Shown here: positions 13,700 to 24,951 of the stretch, piece by piece
How positions within the stretch are numbered: the first letter of the stretch is position 1
How the letters are laid out: each line of letters starts with the position of its first letter
From: Silurus meridionalis
Taxonomy: Eukaryota; Chordata; Actinopteri; Siluriformes; Siluridae
Length of the DNA: 64,000 nt
NCBI RefSeq assembly: GCF_014805685.1
Contig: NC_060887.1
Location: forward strand, 15,285,463-15,349,462
Reading direction: 5' to 3'
Program-made: the position numbers and the translations under genes
The notes under the pieces: generated by a model
Databases searched by the model: none
What the model was told of the DNA's origin: nothing
Seen by the model: only the letters and a program-made list of their open reading frames with translations

Positions 13700-14110
13700 C
13701 TTACTGCTCCTCGTCCTCTCCTTCACTCTATCACAATCGGATGATTGTTCTATTGCTCAGTTGATGGTGTAATGGGCTTGGGATGAGAGGGAGGGGTTTA
13801 TGAGGAGGAAGGGGAGCACGATGATGTAGAGGTCTGTCAGGCAGCAGGCGAACGCTGACCCTTTATGGTTGACCCCTGCATCCAGCGCATCAGCTGCAAG
13901 TACACCTGTGAGGACGGCTAACCCAGTTTAGCTAGCCGAGCTGCCAAAGCCCAGCGTGTCTATTTATCTTGCGGGCGTTAAGGACGCAGGAAGCGCTGGC
14001 AGATGGAGACCGGCGTCCGGCGCTGCATCGACGACACCACATTAAAGTGATGGAGGTGTGCCTGCTGGCTCCTATTTCATGCCTGACAACCTGCGCTTGG
14101 CTAAAGGCCC
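13700..14110. promoter_or_regulatory. candidate intronic regulatory element
   Basis: This repeat-free, moderately GC-rich block includes tctatttatcttgcgggcg and an inverted pair of SOX-type cores, acaat (13733-13737) and attgtt (13744-13749). No coding frame fits. Motif-based inference. Confidence 0.25.
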
Positions 14111-16779
14111 GATTTCAAGCACACAGCTGATCAGAACCATGCAGCGCACCACCGGTCCCGTCCGAAATAAAGACTGAACAGAAACACCTTATTGTTCCCC
14201 GAGAGCGAATTGGAGAAGGCTGCGTCGTTCCGTCACGGTGATGCATGCTGATGGATTTGACCGTCGCACAGACACGAGTGCCGGTACGAAGCGCTGACAA
14301 ACTTCTCCCAAACTTGGAATTCCGGCTGCGGCGCTCACATCGGGACTCGTTCGTCAAATGCATGCGGCGGAATTGTCCGTAAATCATTTGCAGGAGCGCT
14401 TGGTGGTCAGAAGCATAAAAGAAAACATTGACGCTGAACTAAACAAAAGTAAAAAAAATAAAATAAATAATAATAATAAAACTCACTTTTGAAACAGTCA
14501 TAATATATCTTTCAGAAATACCGTCGTGGAGCTTTTCATCAAAACCAATAGATGACTTGATTTTTTATTTTTATTTTAAATGTTATTTAATAGATTAGTG
14601 CTGCGACAAATTCATTTATTTCAATGTATTACATTTTCATGTTCTTTTTTTTTTATGTGGTAGCACAATTATTTGTTTATTTATTGATTATAAAACCAAT
14701 TCAAATCACACTGACTGGAAGCAGAAGTGCTGTGTAATGTTACATGTTTACTGGAATGTATCCACACATGGAATGTGCGTGAATCTGCCGAGTTTTCGGT
14801 CCTTCGGGTGAGTACATGATGTCATCCATCATCGGCGCTGGACTCGGAATGGAGCTTCCTGCTCTGCCGCTGAATGCGTTGATATCTCATTCGACGTGGT
14901 TTTTCTGTAGACGCGGATGTAAATAAAGAGCGCTAATCAAAGCGAGGCGGTGGCTCTCGGAGATAACGCTGCTCCTGATCGTCTGCGCTCTTCTGAACCT
15001 TCATCTTCCTGTGCGCGCGCGTGTGTGTAGACACGGAGCTCGTCGCGTACGACACAACGGGAAATGAGATTCTCTAATGAGGCGGATGATGTTCAGGCAC
15101 GGCTGATAAGGACCTTGATCAGTGAGGAGGAAGTAAAGCGAGTGTGACGTTTTGGATTGATGGTGAAGCTCCAGACAGCGACAGAGATGTCGTTACCCCG
15201 GGAGACAAACGATGGGGAGAGGGGAAAAAGAACGTGTGAATGAAATATTGACTGCAAGCGTTGTGATGTTAATTATAACATGTGGGGAAGATTGTGTTGG
15301 ATTGTTTTGTTTTTTTCCCGATTCATCCAGAAGCTTTTGCTCTTTTCTTGTCTGTCTCAGGGCTGATGTTTTAGAGATAGACCTTTATGGGAATGTTCTC
15401 AGACGTCTGGGTTCACCTAGAGCTGATCTACTGCCTCTATTCCTCCTTCTCGGTCTAGAAGTTCCCCTTTGAGGGCCCTGGAGGGTCACCTGCTTCCTGA
15501 GTGATTTGTCTGTCTGATTCGTTCCCAAAGGTACAGCGGTGACAAACAAGAGCCCATGTGAGCCTCAGACTGGATTTCGGCTCACAAGGAGACATGTTTT
15601 CGGGGCCTGTAGAAGGTTAAGAGCACATTCTGAGCAAACTACTGACCAGACGATGAAAAAATTAGGGAGAATGCAAACCTCTTTCCAGAAATTTGCACAA
15701 CAGGTTCGGCCACAGGATTGCTTGATGTAGTGTTTGATGAAAGTTAAAGGAGGATCAATGTTCCCTAGCAAGCAATATGACAAGATAACACTGCGATGCA
15801 AATATCCATGTAGCATAAACATTTAATCCGTAATGCTAATAAAGGATATAGCTCACATAATGATCTTGGCATTGTGTTGCATTATTTTGTGACTTTTGAC
15901 TACAATCACGACACACGATGATGCTTTTAATCCCCGTATTATTACGCCACAAAATGCGCTCCACTTAACGGTCAGAAGGCTTTAGACGCTGATTTAATCC
16001 AATAACCTCTGTTAGTGTTAATGAAGCGACCGTTACAGCCACTTTTCACGCAAAGGTTGTGCGCGTTATCAGGTGTTGCGGCAGTAAAAATAGTCCGTGG
16101 GGAAACGCGGTGCGCTGTGTACCTGTGTCACGAATGAAAAATGGAGGCACGGAAGAGAAAGCAGCGAGAAGATTCAGGCCAAAGAACGCAACAGAAGGTT
16201 ACAGAAGTTAATTTCAAACTTAAACATAAAGAAAATCGCATACAGTGTGTTTACTTTGTTTATAAAAATTTTTTTATTAAAGTAATTTGAACCTGATTAT
16301 TATATTTTGATTTATGTATATAAAACGTTCTATGACCCCTCACGAGTAACACAAAAATGTGGCAATTAAATGCACTAAATGGGTTTAGTTTTCACAGATA
16401 TTCTTATATGCAATTTCAGCAATAGAAATGTTTTTCTTATTCTCATATTTTCTCTTGTATATTTAGCATTACTATTCAATAAAAGAAACTTCTCCTTATC
16501 CGATTACTCGATTATTCGATGGAATAATCGGTAGAATAGTTGACTAAAATAATCGACAGCTAGGCTGAATGAGCTGTAACATATGATGTAATAGGCAGCG
16601 ATGAGAGGATCACAGTGCACGGGGACGCCGGGCTGAGCTGGAGAACGAGTGTTTGCGTGTGTGGGGGGTGGTGGTGTTAATCCCAAAGCCAGACGATATT
16701 ATCGGACCCATGAACATTTCCCGTAATGCGGCTGGATTCTGATTGGTCAGAAGCAGTTCAGGCATTTAACCAACATTCC

Positions 16780-17284
16780 TGAAAGGACTCTGCAGAGTCA
16801 ACAGTCAAAGCTGTAGTGGAATTTTTCCAGAGATGTGGTGTCATTCTCCAATCTGTTACCACAAAGTTGGAGACACACAACTGATGTATTTGGATTCAAT
16901 TTTCAATTAATTTGATCAAGGGGGATTAAACCTGTTCCAGCATGACGATGCCTCTGTGCACAAAGCCAGCTCTATTAAGATGTACTTTACATAGGTTGGA
17001 GTGGAAGATCTCCTGATAGAGAGCTCTGACCTCAACCCTGCTGAACACTGACTGCACCCCAGTCCTCCTCACCTCTCCTACATCACTACCTGACTTTGCT
17101 AAAACCCTTGTGGCTTAATGAATCTCACACAAATCTCCACAAGCACACTCCAAAATCTAGTGGAACATCTTCCCAGAAGAGTGGAGATTTTTGTAACAGT
17201 GAATGAAGAATAACTGTGGCATGGGATGTTCAAAAAGGACATGAATTTTACAGTCAGGTTTCTACAAACTTGTGTCCATGTAGT
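16780..17284 (+). mobile_element. Tc1-like relic, family D
   Basis: The sequence contains ctgttccagcatgacgatgc, agctctgacctcaaccctgc, caaaatctagtggaacatct and cccagaagagtggag, then tgtgtccatgtagtg at the right end. On the plus strand these are the decayed codons around the second and third catalytic residues of a Tc1-like transposase (QHDDA..., SSDLNPAEH) and the right terminus. It has many gaps and stops. The same family recurs six more times in the window. Confidence 0.75.
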
Positions 17285-17629
17285 GATTTAAAAGTGCGAC
17301 ATGGAAAGTTCTAGTGGTGTCAGGGAAAGAAAACGGTTCCTAAACTGAATCAGCAGGAGCGCTGCGTTATACACTACTATCTCACTAGGACTGCTCGACA
17401 CAACGAGGTGCGTTCGCACGAGCACACTTGCTGTAAAGAAGACTTTTTGATCCTGTAATAAAAAAACAAATCCCTGAAATTCGTTCATTCTTTTCTAAAA
17501 TTAGTTTTTATAATTGATGATAAAGTAATATGAAGATAATAATAATGTATCTGCATCTGCATTCTAAATCAGAACCCTATTGTTTTTAACTGCCCTGCAT
17601 TACTCTTCCCGTCTCGCCTGACATCAGAA

Positions 17630-17775
17630 GAACCTGGTGTTCTTCTGCACAGGATAAAAACAGACCCTTAATCCGAAAAGGCTAATCAGCCCCGGCCTAA
17701 TCAAATGTCCTTTCTATTCTCAGAGCCGGGACATTGGGGGGAAACAAGGGGGGATTAGTTGCGTTATCAGTCTTT
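17630..17775. promoter_or_regulatory. candidate intronic regulatory element
   Basis: Three K50/homeodomain-like cores lie within about 50 bp: cttaatccg, gctaatcagcc and cctaatcaaa. Repeat-free sequence. Inference from motifs only. Confidence 0.22.
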
Positions 17776-18664
17776 CTGCGCATTTCCGATGTCCAGAGGC
17801 CTTACGAGGCGCAGAGCGTTAAAAATTGTAAAAGCAGGACAGAGGACAGAAGCAGCGGAAAACTTAAAGAGAAGAGCGTAGAAATGAAAAGGAAGATGGA
17901 GAGAAAATTATTCAGTTTTTGTATTGAAATGAAACGTGTGCACTTTGTAATTTTAATTTCCCTAGGAATTACATGACGTTTTTTTTTTCTTTTATAGGCC
18001 TGAGTGCACAGCGGAGTCGGAGCTACAGAGAAACCCGGAATTAACATGCAGCCGTCGAACAAAGATGCTAATCAGCATGACTAGCCTGCCGTAAGACGTA
18101 CTGATTATTCCTGCGTTCCTTTCATCTTTACCTGGGATTAGTGACGGAGACGAGAAGTCGGAGTTTCCACTGCTTCCGTCGTGGTGCTTTATTCCTCTTA
18201 TACAACAGCAATGTGCAAACCTTAACATCTTTCATTCATTTAAAACACCACCACACTGAAGCTGCATCCATTTGTAGTTACACTTCATTTTCCCTAATCA
18301 GTCTCTCTCTCTCTCTCTCTCTCCCCAATTATTTGTGCCAGAGATGCTGATACAGGGAAATAAGAATCACCAATCACAGAGGTATAAAATCTATGACACC
18401 AGTTAGACATTGGGCCATGCTTTCTGGTAAATTGGCACTAGACACGTGATGCGTGGGGTTTAATTAAAAAATAAATAAATAAATCATCACTCAGAAATCA
18501 CATCCAGACATCTGTGACAGAGAGAGCGCTAGCTAGTAAGTGGGAATTTGCAAATGTTCAAACATTTGTTAAAATTACTGTATCCTCAAGAAATAGGGTT
18601 CGGGACGTCAAAAAAGAAAAAAAAGCCGCTGTGAGATTACACTCAGGGCTGAATCACTGTGTGT

Positions 18665-18742
18665 TGAAATTTAGAAATTTAGAAATTTAGAAATTTAGAA
18701 ATTTCCCCACTGTGGGACGAATAAAGGTTTATCTTATCTTAA
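18665..18742 (+). mobile_element. LINE 3' tail fragment with a 9-bp tandem repeat
   Basis: Five copies of ttagaaatt run directly into tccccactgtgggacgaata and a ttatcttatctta tail. The tail is the same as that at 10772-10820. Only the last tens of bases of the retroelement remain. Confidence 0.55.
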
Positions 18743-19779
18743 AGTAACAGCATACAGTAATGACATCAATGACTCAATCGCTCAACTGAGGAAATGTACC
18801 GCAGTGAGGGATTTGTGAAAACGTGGCGACCGCTTCCGAACTCTTCGAGTCACGATGAAAATAAACTTTCTTTTGTGAACCTAATGGTTCGTATTAACTA
18901 CACTTTTACCCTGCAAACCTCTTCTGGATTCAAAATCATTACAAATGCAATCTAAAGAAGACGACGGTGACAGAGACCGGGACTTTACTTTCATCCAACA
19001 TGTCCTATCGAGAAGTCTTAAAAAAAAAATAAAAATAGGAAAAAACACCTCCTCCTGTGCATCAATGCAAATTATAATTGACAAAAACGTAATCTGGCTG
19101 CAAAAGACCCTGGAGAGGCCTCAAAGCCATACACATACTCACACACATTTCCAAAACGGCTCCCAGAGCAGCGAGGGGTTGCCGTACCTGCGCGTCTCGT
19201 GCCGTCTCAGTCTCGATCTCGTTTGTCTCTAAGCGCCGCTTTGAAAGGAGTTTTTAATTACGCAGCGGGGGAGAGAGGGAATTCGTCTAGCAGAGGGGCA
19301 AAATAAATAAATATATAAAGCGGATTGATTGTAGCTTTCGGAAACAAAAGCGGAAGAGACGCCTCAGTGTAAGCAAGCAAACAAGTGAGAGAGAGAAAGA
19401 GAGAGAAAGAGAGAAACGACGACGCTCGAGCATGTGCGATTTTGCGTAGTTACCCAAACTTTCTCGTCCTCCGAAAAAAAAAACATTTAAAACCATTCTT
19501 ATATAAACATTCTCAAGAATTTTTTACCTTCAAATGAGTCTCACAGTACTGTCTATACATGCACTAGCTTTCTATCCTCAGCACACAGACATATTCAGTG
19601 TGAACACTACAACACAAAAAAAATAATACACATCTCTGAGGAGGGAAACGACACAATTCACGACACCAGTTCCGACCTGCGGCTTTCTAATAGCAGACGA
19701 ATGCAGGACGAACGCTCAGGTCATCCTACCATTCTTAATTACGCAAGTAGGCTAATTCTACACTAATCCGGATACAATG

Positions 19780-20020
19780 CTCAATCGTTTCTCTGCACAC
19801 CGAAACGCTTACGTCTCTGTAGTGCGCACGAGCAAAACGTTGTCGTTTCCGGCCTGCTGTTTGTTTGCTTTTCCGGCTCTTTGGAACGTCGCAGGCACTT
19901 TTGTAGGCGAAAAGCTACAGTTTTGTGGACTGAAACTGCCGTCTCGGTGTCTCTGTTCAGACGGAACGGAGAGAAAAATGCGTTTCCGAAACTAATTAGT
20001 GTGGACGCGGCCTAAATATA
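19780..20020. repeat. possible interspersed repeat (gtgtggacgcggcct end)
   Basis: The end tagtgtggacgcggcct and the many gtttccg/cgaaac words resemble a common fish interspersed repeat. Borders and class are not clear, and no gene is present. Confidence 0.25.
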
Positions 20021-20632
20021 CCGTGTCAGTGTGTCTATAGCAAATATTAATATGAAATTCAAAGCGGAGGTAAAACCGCAAGTGCTGACAGTGTGGGTAG
20101 CGTGTGTATGACGTACAGAAGCGTTTCTAGTGTATATCTAGTGATATACAGGAAAAAAAAAGAAGATAAGAATTGATAATGTGGTGTATTAGAAATGCGT
20201 GCGAACCACGGTGACCCGTTTTACCTCCACAAAAAGCTTTTTCTGGATAATTTCAGGTCTTTTATTGTTTACTAGTCTGTAGTCAATACAGAACACAGTC
20301 TTGACTCTATTTAGCTCGATGCTACTTTGGTATTAACGTCGTGTACGTTTTGTGATCAGGTCAGAGGATTGTGCTCGGCTGTGGTCCTCGCTCCGAGATT
20401 CCTGACTATCTCCAGCTCTTTATTTTTTTTTCCTCATTTCACATCTCAGGTCACATCTTGCTCCACACACTGCTGCCCATGAAATTAGACTTGTCTCACT
20501 CTGGCGGTGGTTGCGTTCTGTCTTGTGTGTCCCTGGAGTTCAGGGTTCATCCTCAGACTCCAAACGAGATGTTTTGACGAGGACTTTCATTACTGTGGAC
20601 CTGCTGTGTGTGAGAGTGGCTTTGTCTTGTGT

Positions 20633-20657
20633 TTGTGTGTGTGTGTGTGTGTGTGTA
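20633..20657. repeat. (GT)n microsatellite
   Basis: About 12 GT units. Confidence 0.9.
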
Positions 20658-21189
20658 ATACACACTCGGATCACAGCAGGTCACCAGCTCTAGGTGTGAG
20701 GTGAGCATCAAGTGATTGTTCGATTGTGTGTCTAATTTAGCAGCAGGGAGCCTCCAGATTGGCTTGAGGGAAAACACTGTATATGAAGCGTCTACTTGCT
20801 GCTACAGACAAGAAGCTGGAACCTGCTCCTGTTCTAGTACCTGCTCGAGCACCTGGTCTAGTTATTGCTCATTCAAATCAAATTTCCATCACTGTTTTTT
20901 AACTAACCAGAACCGGAAGCTTTCCAGAAAATCACCTGAACTTGGCTCATGTTTTCCCAGGATTCTTTGTTGTTGGGGAAAGAAGCTCAAGTGTGCAAAG
21001 TGTATTTCTTTCTTGTAACACACTTTTTTTTTCTGCTATACTTAAAAAATGTATTTGCTCAGTTCAAAATGAGCAAGTAGCAGCTTTCTGAGATCTAAAA
21101 CAAGAGTTCTCACTGTGCCCCCTAACAAACACCTCAAATATTGTCTGGATTTGGTCTCACACACTCAATATTTATTAAAGTACATAGTT

Positions 21190-21608
21190 TTTCCAGCCAT
21201 GTGTGTTTTTGTCCCACAAATTTGAAGGCACACAATTGTACATTATACAATTGAACATATTTGGATGTAGTTGCATGAAATAGCTTGAACTGGGAGACCC
21301 AAATCTGTTCCAGCATGACAGCACCCCTGTATACAACGCCAACTCCATAAAGATCTGCTTAGAGTGGAAGATCTCCTGCTATAGAGCTCTGACCTCAACC
21401 CTTCTGAACACCTGTGGGCTTGAATGTAAACACTGACTGCACCTCACCTACATCACTACCTGACTTCACTAGTGGAACATCTTTCCAATAGAGTGGAGGT
21501 TATTATAAAAATCTGATGGAGACTAAATGTGGAATGGTTAAAAACAAACAAACAAAACAACAGGGGAATCCTATAGTCTGATGTCCATAAACTTTTGTCC
21601 ATATAGTG
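21190..21608 (+). mobile_element. Tc1-like relic, family D
   Basis: The order of blocks is the same as at 16780-17284: ctgttccagcatgacagc, gctctgacctcaacccttc, tagtggaacatctttcc. It ends at acttttgtccatatagtg, a well kept right terminus. The transposase reading is destroyed by stops and deletions. Confidence 0.78.
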
Positions 21609-22197
21609 TAGTGCACCCTGCCCTTATCCTCAGCCAAAAATGGGTGTATGCGTCCTTAAAGTTCGAGTATATGTTTATAAAACAAATGTACAATCAAATT
21701 GTACTTAAAAGCGCCTAATATTTAAAATCAAAACCCGATTGAGATCCTTCTGCCCCAAGCTGTAATTTCACTTATACAGTGAAACGTAGGAAACCATCAG
21801 ACTTACAAATGAAGGCGTGGAATATGCAAATGTAGGCTATGCTTAGCCCCACCCACTTTACAGAAAACAGATTTTCTTTTGTACATCACTACCAATAATT
21901 CTTAGTTTGTAAATCAGGGAAAGGAACTGGACAAGTGAAACTGATAAGAAAAACAAAGAAGTTTGGAGTTTCCCAGAGCTTTAAAGTCAAATTCTTGTGC
22001 CAAAACGCATAAGAAATCAATTCATCAATCCCAGAATGCATTGCTACATCCCCCACACACACACAATCAAATAGCTATTAGGATTTAAATTACGCTGCAG
22101 GGAATTCTGAGAAATGGCACCATTTGCAATTTAAGCAAATCAAATGCAAAAAAAAAAAAAAAAAAAAAAGAAAGAAAGAAAAAAGAAAAAAGCTCAC

Positions 22198-22318
22198 CCT
22201 GTATTGATGGAAATGATTTCAATCAGCGGATTCTTCCTAATCTTCGGCAAATCCAATCGAGCGCCGCCGAGCCGCTTCCCATTATCTTTCTTTAGACCCA
22301 GCAGACGTACAGAGTGAC
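22198..22318 (-). CDS. cdkal1: cdkal1 coding exon, 121 nt: linker to the radical-SAM domain
   Basis: The exon has 2 bases completing Gly, 39 codons, then 2 bases (GG) of the next Gly. It reads [20 protein letters not shown] and then [19 protein letters not shown], the highly conserved stretch just before the CxxxCxxC motif of CDKAL1. The donor is AGG|gtgagc. The acceptor is unusual: tggtgaag|GT, directly preceded on the transcript by 32 TG units and with no pyrimidine tract. The frame and conserved residues leave no better acceptor. Skipping would shift the frame and remove the approach to the catalytic cluster. Confidence 0.96.
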
Positions 22319-22323
22319 CTTCA

Positions 22324-22392
<69 letters not shown>

Positions 22393-22402
22393 CACAGTTA
22401 GC
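22319..22402 (-). promoter_or_regulatory. cdkal1: 3' splice region with (TG)32 and distant branch site
   Basis: The CA repeat at 22325-22388 is read as 32 TG units in the pre-mRNA. It ends 6 nt before the exon as ggtgaag|GT. There is no pyrimidine run. The best branch match, tgctaac, has its A at 22398, about 80 nt from the exon, and no AG dinucleotide lies between the two, so the used AG is the first one available. UG repeats are bound by TDP-43 and CELF proteins. Confidence 0.8.
22325..22388. repeat. (CA)32 microsatellite
   Basis: 64 bp of perfect CA immediately upstream (in transcript terms) of a coding exon. Confidence 0.98.
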
Positions 22403-23289
22403 ATTGCGTAGAACCTTGGAATCACAAAAACAGCCTCACGGAGGTGAAGTACTGCCCTGAATGATCCTGAATCTCTATTTCACCATCCAAAAGAAAAAAG
22501 AATGCCGTTTGAACAACAAACCCCTCGCCTCTATTCATCCACGCTACCGAAGTCAACATAAAAGCATTGTTCACGTTTTCAAAAATTATTTTTTTTTATT
22601 AAAAGATGCTGAAGAATAAGAAAACCTTGAACTTCTATCCCTCCAAACCTCCGTTAAGAAATTCCAAACGCCGTAGAGTCTCGAGCTGAAAGAACACGCG
22701 CGCTAACCTAAATAATTAGAACTGTCAAACTGTCTTGTCAAACTCGCACAAATCCTTACACTCGCCCATTTCTCCTGCTTCTAACATCATCATTGAGGGC
22801 AAAATGTTCACTTGCTGCATGATGAAGAGATAATCAGTGTGATTCACTTCACCGCTCATAATGTTCTAATGTTATGCCTGGTCTGTGTATATAAGATGTA
22901 TTAGCAACAATCTCTTCTTTTTATGTGTTTTGTTCAGCAAAGAAACTTTCCGCTCAGGCCTGGAGAAAAGTGTCACCGTCTTTAACCTTTTACTGTTAAT
23001 AGAAATGAGGTGATACGTTTTCATGAACAGTTCCGCATGATCAGAGTGTTAGAAGCAATAATGACACGATGCTCTACATCGCATCGTCTCCTCGACTCTC
23101 TGACACGAGACAGTTTAGGGTTCAAAGTTAGAGCTATAAATATAAAAATGTAAGTGGCGCTAGGGCTGCGTAAATACACCGAGCGAGAGAAGAAAAACGA
23201 CAAACTGAGCTCTCTGACACACCGCCACTTCGAGTCTTTTTCATTCTGCGGCTTTTTTTTTTTCTTTCTAATAAAGCGTCTGGCTAGAT

Positions 23290-23470
23290 CAATCCGATAA
23301 CAAGCGAGTCAGGAGTTCATGCTCGCGTCCAATCGCGCCGCGTTTATCGTCGGGCAAATTTAATTACGCCCTCCGCATTCAGAGCCGTGTGCCGTGAACT
23401 AATAACGCCTCCTAAATTATTCATCCAGCCCATCTACATGCAAATAGTGGCGTGTTTGAACTCGCGCGCA
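23290..23470. promoter_or_regulatory. candidate intronic regulatory element with an octamer
   Basis: The block holds aaatttaattacgccc, gaactaataacgcc, aaattattcatcc and a perfect POU octamer ATGCAAAT at 23438-23445. It is repeat-free and has no open frame. Inference from motifs. Confidence 0.3.
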
Positions 23471-23968
23471 CACACACACGTGTGAAAGGAGTCGTTTTCC
23501 AATCTGCTGGTTCTGTTAAAAGTCACGGTTCCTGTGTTTGAGAAATTATGAAAGGAAGAGGGGAAAAAAGGAGAAGGATTAAAAGGTCATGACTATAAAA
23601 GGTATAACTGCAGTACAATTATGAGTTTTTATAAGAATTCAATCCCAGAAAAGAATGTTGGCCTGCTAATTAGTAGTAAGTTAGAAACGTCATGTGACTG
23701 TGACTCATCATCACCACCACATTCTGCTAAAGTCTAACAGGACAGAAATCATTAATAGATCAGAGACTGGGTGACATCCACATACCTGTAAAAGGGGCAG
23801 GTACACTAATTTGCTGAAAGAATCAACTGAAACGTTACTGTAAATATCAAATGAAGAAACCCTACAGCGTGTAGATCTGTCCGTCTACAGATTAGCCCAA
23901 AAGATGCTAATGGGTCTGATCAATCCATGTGTGGATGTGAGTCGGAGATTAGATGAGAGATGACGCAC

Positions 23969-24017
23969 CTTTCACTGCTTCATCCACCACCTCCACCACA
24001 CGATCGATCTGCTGGAC
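23969..24017 (-). CDS. cdkal1: cdkal1 small coding exon, 49 nt (VQQIDRVVEVV)
   Basis: The exon reads VQQIDRVVEVVDEAVK plus one base of a Gly codon, the conserved segment after SIIG in CDKAL1. It enters in phase 0 and leaves in phase 1. The donor is AAAG|gtgcgt. On the transcript the acceptor region runs ccag|GTCCAG|CAG, so a second in-frame AG lies 6 nt inside the exon; I chose the outer one because it keeps the family residues V-Q. The upstream tract is long and pyrimidine-rich and contains ctccgtccgt twice. Because the exon is short and not a multiple of 3, skipping would shift the frame. Confidence 0.92.
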
Positions 24018-24624
24018 CTGGACACGGACGGAGCCAAGAGACGGACGGAGATCGGAAAACAAAAGAAAAAGAAACAGCAGCACATTTAATCATTTTAAAA
24101 AGTGGCTTTGTATATTTTCATGTTGCTCTGCTAAGCTGAGTTGGACACTCCGAGCGCTTGTCCTGGCATTAGCTAGCGGAGAGTCCATTCTTTCTGAAGT
24201 CGCTTTAGATGGAAATTTAAATGAAAAGCGCCAATGGAAAAGAGTCAATCTTGAGATAACGGTAGCTACTTTATGATTTGTGTTGTCATAGCAACATAGT
24301 ATTCATTTGTTAAATGTTAGCTACATAAGCATTTGGTTAACCCCCAAAAAACAAGATCATTTACAACCTTTATATTCGGCTTCCGGCCAGTTTGTAACAG
24401 AATGTATGTACTAATAAGATCTCATCCATGGTAGAAAATAAAAGTATAAATATAGCAACATTGTTCAGCTGCAATATAAATAATGAGGATAAAGTTCCTT
24501 CTATGAAGCTACTGAATCCAGTTGTCAGCTCTCTGAGCTCTATAGGGAACGTTTTTATATGATTGATATACAACAGCACTTCACTTCCCTCACCAGAGGG
24601 AAAAACATTTTATAAACCCGTTAT

Positions 24625-24951
24625 TACAGAGTCAGAGCTCATTGGGTGAAAAGGATTAGAAATGAGTTTATTAGAGGGACAGCGCATGTAGGACGTTTGG
24701 GGACAAAGTGAGATGGTTTGTACATGTGCAGAGGAGGGACATGGGGTATATCGGTTGGAGAATGCTGAGGATGGAGCCACCAAGAGTGAGGAAAAGAGAA
24801 AGACCAAGGAGAAGGTTTATGGATGTGGTGAGTGAAGACCTGCAGGTAGTAGGTGTGAAAGAGGCAGGTGTAGAGGACAGGGGGGTGTAGGGGGGTGTGG
24901 AGACGGATGATCCACTGTGGCGACCCCTAATGAGAGCAGCTGAAAGATGAT
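24625..24951 (+). pseudogene. LINE reverse-transcriptase C-terminal fragment
   Basis: The frame from 24708 reads VRWFVHVQRRDMGYIGWRML and on through RMEPPRVRKRERPRRRFMDV. It ends near tgtggcgacccctaatgaga. This is the familiar C-terminal tail of a fish non-LTR retrotransposon ORF2 (the GHVQRR...GYIGRRML...MDVVKED pattern). An upstream in-frame stop at 24672 and a frame loss after 24890 show that it is dead. It is 5'-truncated, as LINE copies usually are. Confidence 0.75.

Larger units (their letters stand above)
22319..23968 (-). other. cdkal1: cdkal1 intron, 1.65 kb
   Basis: The intron lies between the 49-nt and the 121-nt exons. Apart from the CA repeat it is mostly single-copy in appearance. 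A candidate regulatory block lies at 23290-23470. Confidence 0.93.

Noticed and set aside
16490..16560. attattcgat/aataatcg inverted words
   Set aside because: Possibly a fragment of a fish repeat, but borders and class could not be fixed.
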